DNA of 63,656 nucleotides, taken from NCBI GenBank assembly GCA_001662425.1, contig BDDC01000382.1, forward strand, positions 4,104 to 67,759. The letters are read 5' to 3'. The position numbers and the translations under genes were made by a program. Source of the stretch: Chlamydomonas sphaeroides (lineage: Eukaryota > Chlorophyta > Chlorophyceae > Chlamydomonadales > Chlamydomonadaceae). This document shows positions 53,401 through 59,400 of this stretch, piece after piece. Positions within the stretch are counted from its first letter, which is position 1, and every line of letters begins with the position of its first letter. A model generated the notes under the pieces. That model worked only from the letters and a program-made list of their open reading frames with translations. It was not told where the DNA came from and ran no database searches.

Positions 53401-56400
53401 AATCTTAAGTACCACTTGACCACGTCTACACCTACTAGACGACGCCACGTGCTATACAGACACGCGCCCAGGGATGTGCGTCACACCTGTGACTCTGTCA
53501 CGAAAGGCCAGTCGAGCTCCACGCCATCAAGATCTGAGGATGCGTGCAGCACAGTAAGGAACAACGTCGTCGCTACGGGCCAGGAAACTTCAAGCCCGCG
53601 CTATGCCTTTTACTGTCACGGGCATCCTGCCACCTGCCCGTGACATCCTGCCACCTGCCCGTGACATCCTGCTGTGTGCCGGGCTCTGTGTCTCGGGCAG
53701 CATTCCCGTGACAGCACCCGCAACGGTGTGACACCATTGTCACGGAAACCGGATACGGCATGATAACGGGTGGCCAAGCCGCCTCACCTGATGCTGCCGC
53801 AAAGCTTGCGACTGTTCTAGCAAAGCGTGACCGTGACTGAGCCTGGAGAATGATCGTGGACAGGGCGCCATCTCGGTCGCCGTCGATGGAAGCGAGCACT
53901 TTCGTGCTGGGGCTGGCCTCCCGCACTCGCCTGCAATTTCAGCAAACACGCACATGGCAGCATACAGACGATCCGATGGGAGAGGTCTTCAACACAGGGG
54001 GGCACGGCCGCATTTGCGCATTCCAACATCCCCTCGCCCCTCTGGTCTGTGCGCCTCTGGCGCCCTGAGGCTGTGCTCACCAGGGCAGGTTGGCTAGGAC
54101 CACGCGGTCAGAGCCAGATGGCACGGTGACGTTGAGCGCCTCAAGCACGGGCGTCACGGACTTGAAGATGACGAAATCCCCCTCCGACACCAAAGACACC
54201 ACGTCCTGACCCACAGCGCGTTTGGGCTGGCAGGCAGGTGAAGGGTCGCGGCGGCGGTTGCTGACATATGCCACAATGCGGGAGGGCGGGCCGCAACGCA
54301 GCTCAATGGGCGCCTCGCCCACCGCCTCGGCAGCAGCAACGATGGTCGACGCAGCTGTGGAAGTGGGCAATGAATGGCCGTGACAGCGACAGCTTACGGA
54401 AAACCCAGCTGCCGAAGAATGCAGTGAACACCGTAAACAACATGTGAACGACCAGCAGCACCGTCCACACTTAGCAGCACAACTCCTTGCGCCCACATCC
54501 TTGCTTGGGAGTCACTTACTTGCATCGGTCTCTCCCAGGCTCAGCCGCGGCTCCCCAACTGCCAGAGGGCTGGCCGAGGCCGGCGAGTCGGCGCGAGCGG
54601 TGCTGATGGGCGCAGCGAAGCTGCTGCCGGTTGACATCATGTAGAAGCTGCCCGCTTCCGTCAACAGAATGAGATCATCTCGGCCGTCAAGATCAACGTC
54701 ACGCACGAGGATTGAGCTGGGGTCAACTGACGGCAACACGCCCCACACGCCACGACCGGCAACATAGATGCGGCGGTCATGGGAGCTGACGCACGCCAGC
54801 TGAGGGGCGAACGAGCGTGCAGCAGCTGAAAGATCAACTCCGGCGAACTGGCCAATCAGGACGTCGAGGGCAGATGTACAAGCGCCACGGGGGAAGATAG
54901 CCGGGGTGGAGAGGAACCAATCCAGGGGGGCGGGAGGGCTGAGGGCCACAAACACGCTGTAAGACTCTTCCACGGCCGTCTTCCGGCTGGCAAAGGCCTG
55001 CGCACAAAGAAAGGGTGGCAAGAGGCAGGCATCAACCGCCACGATGCGTTCCCGTGACCGTGCCCGTGACCAACTGCATTCCGTGCCAGTTACAGTTCAT
55101 CCATGGGCGACAGGGATTCAGGTTTGTTGTATGTCTACACGAGTAGCCGGATCCTGCAATACATGGCTCCCTACCACAACTGCATCGGTTAGGCCGTCTC
55201 CGTTAACGTCGGAGGTTAGCAACATGCAGTCTTCGCCCAGGGAGGTGCACCTGAGGTGGTGGGACCCACGAAGCAGGACACCAAGACACACGATTGATTT
55301 ATTACTTCATTGATTCATTGATTCATTAATTCATTGGTTCATTGAGCTGGCACTCGAGGATACAGATGCGCCACGCACGGCACGCATGCATGGCAGTCCC
55401 ATTGCAAGTCCCTGGCTGACCGTGCTCCAATCTCGGACAGCTCAAACCAGGTGGTCCCATCGCCATCCACGTCATCCACCAGCTCTGTGTTGGCGGCGGG
55501 GTAGTACGCGAGCCGCATGGTGTCCCGATCGAAGAACATCTGCAGGAATGCCCCACGCAAGTAGCACAGATCGTGACTGGACGGACGCACATAACCACAC
55601 ATGTGCATGAGCGCCGCTTGAACTCTCTCGCTGGAACTCTCTCGCCAGGCCTCTCGTTCTGAAGGGTGGTTGCACGTTTGCAAGGCTGGGCGCACACACG
55701 TGGCACGAAGCACTCGTACCATGTCGGCTTTGCCATCGCCCGTGACGTCTACAAACGTGTGGGTGCGTGTGGTGGTGTTTGTGTGGTCAAGCCTGGCGCT
55801 CGTGTCCTTGAGCCACGGAGCCATGGCGCCGAAGGAGGCCTCACCAGTCGCCACAGCAACCTGCACCGACCGGGTCACATGATTGTGTACATAGAGGCAC
55901 GGCGGTGCGTACTGGCGTGATTGTGCCAGGGCGCTGGCGGCAATGAACATGTATGCCCCATTACGTTGCTGCAGCTGGCCCTGTGGCTCCCGTCCATAGG
56001 TGTGCCCACCATCACGCTGTCGCTGTAAAGGGCAACCAGGTCGTCCAGTCCGTTGCCGTCCATGTCCTGCAGGACGGGCCACACACGTTGTACAAATGGG
56101 AAGGGATTGGAGAAGCAGCATCGTAGATAATAAACACATAGGTTGTTGACCCACACACCAATTCCACCCCTCTGTACCGCGACTACAAGCGCTTGGGGCC
56201 TCTCCATAGAGCCAAAATTGATGAGGCCGCTTCCGTCCGGGGCCTTGAAGCCGCTCATCCACGGATCCGACCGCGCCACGTATCCCTGCAGCCGGCCGCT
56301 GTTCACATGCGCATGGGATTACAATGTTGCAGACGAGATTCAAAGGCAAGACATGGGCATGCACAGTGCACAGCTCGAGCAGCAACAGCGGCAAGCTTGA

Positions 56401-59400
56401 TCGTGCACGCGGGATGACTAGGATGACAGATTCAATGCCGAAGGTGTTATCACCTGTCGCTGTAGCGTAATAAGAGCACGTCCTGTGGAGGCACGCTCGG
56501 GCAGACACAGGTTCAGCGCCTCCTACGTACTGCCAGCTCCTCCAACATGAGAACACAACCCACCTGCGAGGCTTTCTGCTTGTTGTCGTCACGGCCGAAG
56601 CTGCCAATAAGCATGGCGCTATCATTGAAGCCCGGCGCAACATCAGAGGCAATACCCGACAGCCAGGGGTCGTCGCACATGCCACGCGGCGCAGCTAGCT
56701 TCGCCAGCGCAGGGGCGATCGGGATGTAGTTGAAGCACCTGCACGCAATGTTTGGCATTGCGCGTCCGTTCACGCACGGGCTGCACGCAACAAACCTACT
56801 GGCTGCACGACCCCCACGCGGGCATGCTTGGTTTTGTTTTCAAGCAGCAGAGAGGGCATGCAGCCCACTCACTTGATGAGCACGGGCCTGCAGGTGCTTC
56901 CCGCGGCAGCCTCCTCGTATTTACAGTCCAGGAAGGACGGCTTCTCCACATCGCAGCCCAGCCGCCGCAGATGAGCGGCGCCCTCTGTAGTGGTGGCCTC
57001 GGCGTGCGTGGAGCCTGGCATAAGGTGTCGGCATCGGCAGCCATGGCCGCGTGCGGCTTGGCTCAATGTCTTGCACGCACGGCGGGCGCAGCACGGCCTC
57101 GGCTGTTGGCTGCACCGCATGGACTGCATGCGAAGCACAACTACCCAAGCCACCGCCGCCAGCTCACCCAGAGATGCCGACGTGGGAAACCCAAGCTGCT
57201 TACACACGGTCCGCACATCCCACTGCATAGATAGCATCAAAGGCAAGGGGACAGCACTTCATGCTGGCTGCTACAGCACAAGGTTGCCTGCCCAGCCCGT
57301 GTATCTTGGTTAAGAGCCTATCGAGCAGAAGCGTCGATGTATCTTGGGACATATACAAGCTACGAGGGATGTGCCCGACCTGTGTGAAGCCGTTGACACA
57401 GACACGACCCCAGGAGTCTTTCTTGAAGACCTCTGCAGCAGCACATGCAAGAAAACTTAAAAACAGGAAGCGCATGCTCTGTCGTGCCCACGGCAACGGG
57501 GAACCAACAAACTACAGCGGGCCGTCAGTACGTACCTAGCACGCCTTGCGAAGCGTGCGGCCCGTTTACAAGCCGAGCAGCAAATTCCTGGAAACAAGAG
57601 TTGCATGCATGCAGTGAGGGCACGCTTCAGACCCGTGCACAATCATCTCAGCCACATCGACTGAGGGTACGTGTGCAGTGGGCCTTGCTTCGGGTAGGCT
57701 CACCGGAGGATAGCACTCAACGGCGACGCTGTAGTCACTCTCGCCAGAGGCCTCTGCCGCCATCGGGGTGCCTTTGTCGCACGACGTGATGTTGCGCTCA
57801 CTGCGGATGCCGGGGTAGGCACGTAGGCAGTGAGTGAGGGAGGCAAACGACAAGAACCGTCGCGTGTGCCACTGACCGTGAGTGGTGCAAAGTCCGGTGA
57901 AGACGATCACGTGATGACGTGAGCACCGCGAGCAGCAGCATTGCAACTCGCTTACACGTGCATGGTGTGCATGCAAAGCACATGCTGCGCGCATCTGTGC
58001 ATGGCGACTGCTGTGTGCATGCGCGCAGCGACCTGCCTGCCGTTGCAGCGAAGCCAGGCGAGAAGGCGCGGGCCAGAGCCCGGGCCAAAGCTGTTTCTGG
58101 GCCTTGGAAGCACGCGAGCACCTGCGAAGCCACGGTAAATAAACAACAACCCCGGGCACAGTGTATGTGTAGCTGGGCACACAACGTGCAACACTATAAC
58201 ACCCATTCTCCTCCAGGCATGTTTAGCACCTCAATTGCTCTGGCTACTATATTTAGCTGCACCTATAAATGATGACACACCTGATGCCTCCTTGTCCAGG
58301 CTGCGGCAGACGACCTCGGCCTCCCGGGCTGTGAACGAGGCGTCGGAGACTGTGCCCCACCTGCACGTGGAGGAAGGACGCATTGCACGCTTCTGGCACA
58401 CATCACCAAAACGTTGAGCACACATTGTCAATGAACGCGTGTAAGCCCAGCTTACACGCCGCCAATGAAGACCTGGGAGGCGCAAGGAAGGGGCGTTACA
58501 GGAAGGGATGGAGCGGGGCGTGAAGGGGCTGCACAGTTCTGATTGTTCCTTTGGCGGCATATGTCCGTCGACCGATCGAACAACCTCGCCTTACCTCAAC
58601 GCGACCCGCTGCCAGGGGCCCCGTGCCGACCTCGCTCTCCTGGTTCATGAGGCGCAGGGTGTAGTCCGGGAGGAGGCACCTGCGTGCACGGTGCAGTGAT
58701 GCACGGCCACCCAACTGTGTGCGTGTATATGTCAAGTGTCAAGTAGAACAGAGCCCCAGCGTGTGTGCACCCCACACTTTTGCAGTTCTATGCGGACCGT
58801 GGATTCATGGGCTAGCAATCAATCATGCGCCACCAGCAGGCTGAGCCGCAAGCACCAACATACACCGACCCACGCACCTGACGCCAATGGCGTTCATCTT
58901 TGTGCACTGGACGTCCCTTGCTACACGGACACACAAACACACACACGCGCACGGGCTTGGATGAGCAACGGCTTTGATGCACGGAGCAATGAAAAAGGGA
59001 ACTATGGCCCCGTTATAAAGAAGCCCTCGTGCAGCCCCGCAAGAGGTATAGTGGAGCCGGCATGGATTGGTGTGCGGGCATGCGCACGGGCTGAAGGCGG
59101 CATCACCGACGTGCAACATATATGAAACACACAAACATTGCCGATTACTAGACTCACAGTAGGGGCACTCCCTGAGGGTGCGCTCTGTTCCAGTGCACCC
59201 GAAGCGGGTGAAACCCACTTCCAGGTCGGATGTGAACAAACTTTCTTCAATCTCTGAGGCACTTGACATGCCAGTCCAGGGCCCCAAAACGTGGTTCAGC
59301 CAGGCCCTGTCGATCACTTGCACGACCACAGTTGGCAGGTTCATCTGCACGGGAGCGGAGCGGAGCGGAGGGCAGCGGACCAGAGCGGCTGCATTGAACT

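Noticed and set aside
49312..53925. Active chitinase
   Set aside because: The GH18 signature lacks the catalytic Glu, so enzymatic activity is not claimed.
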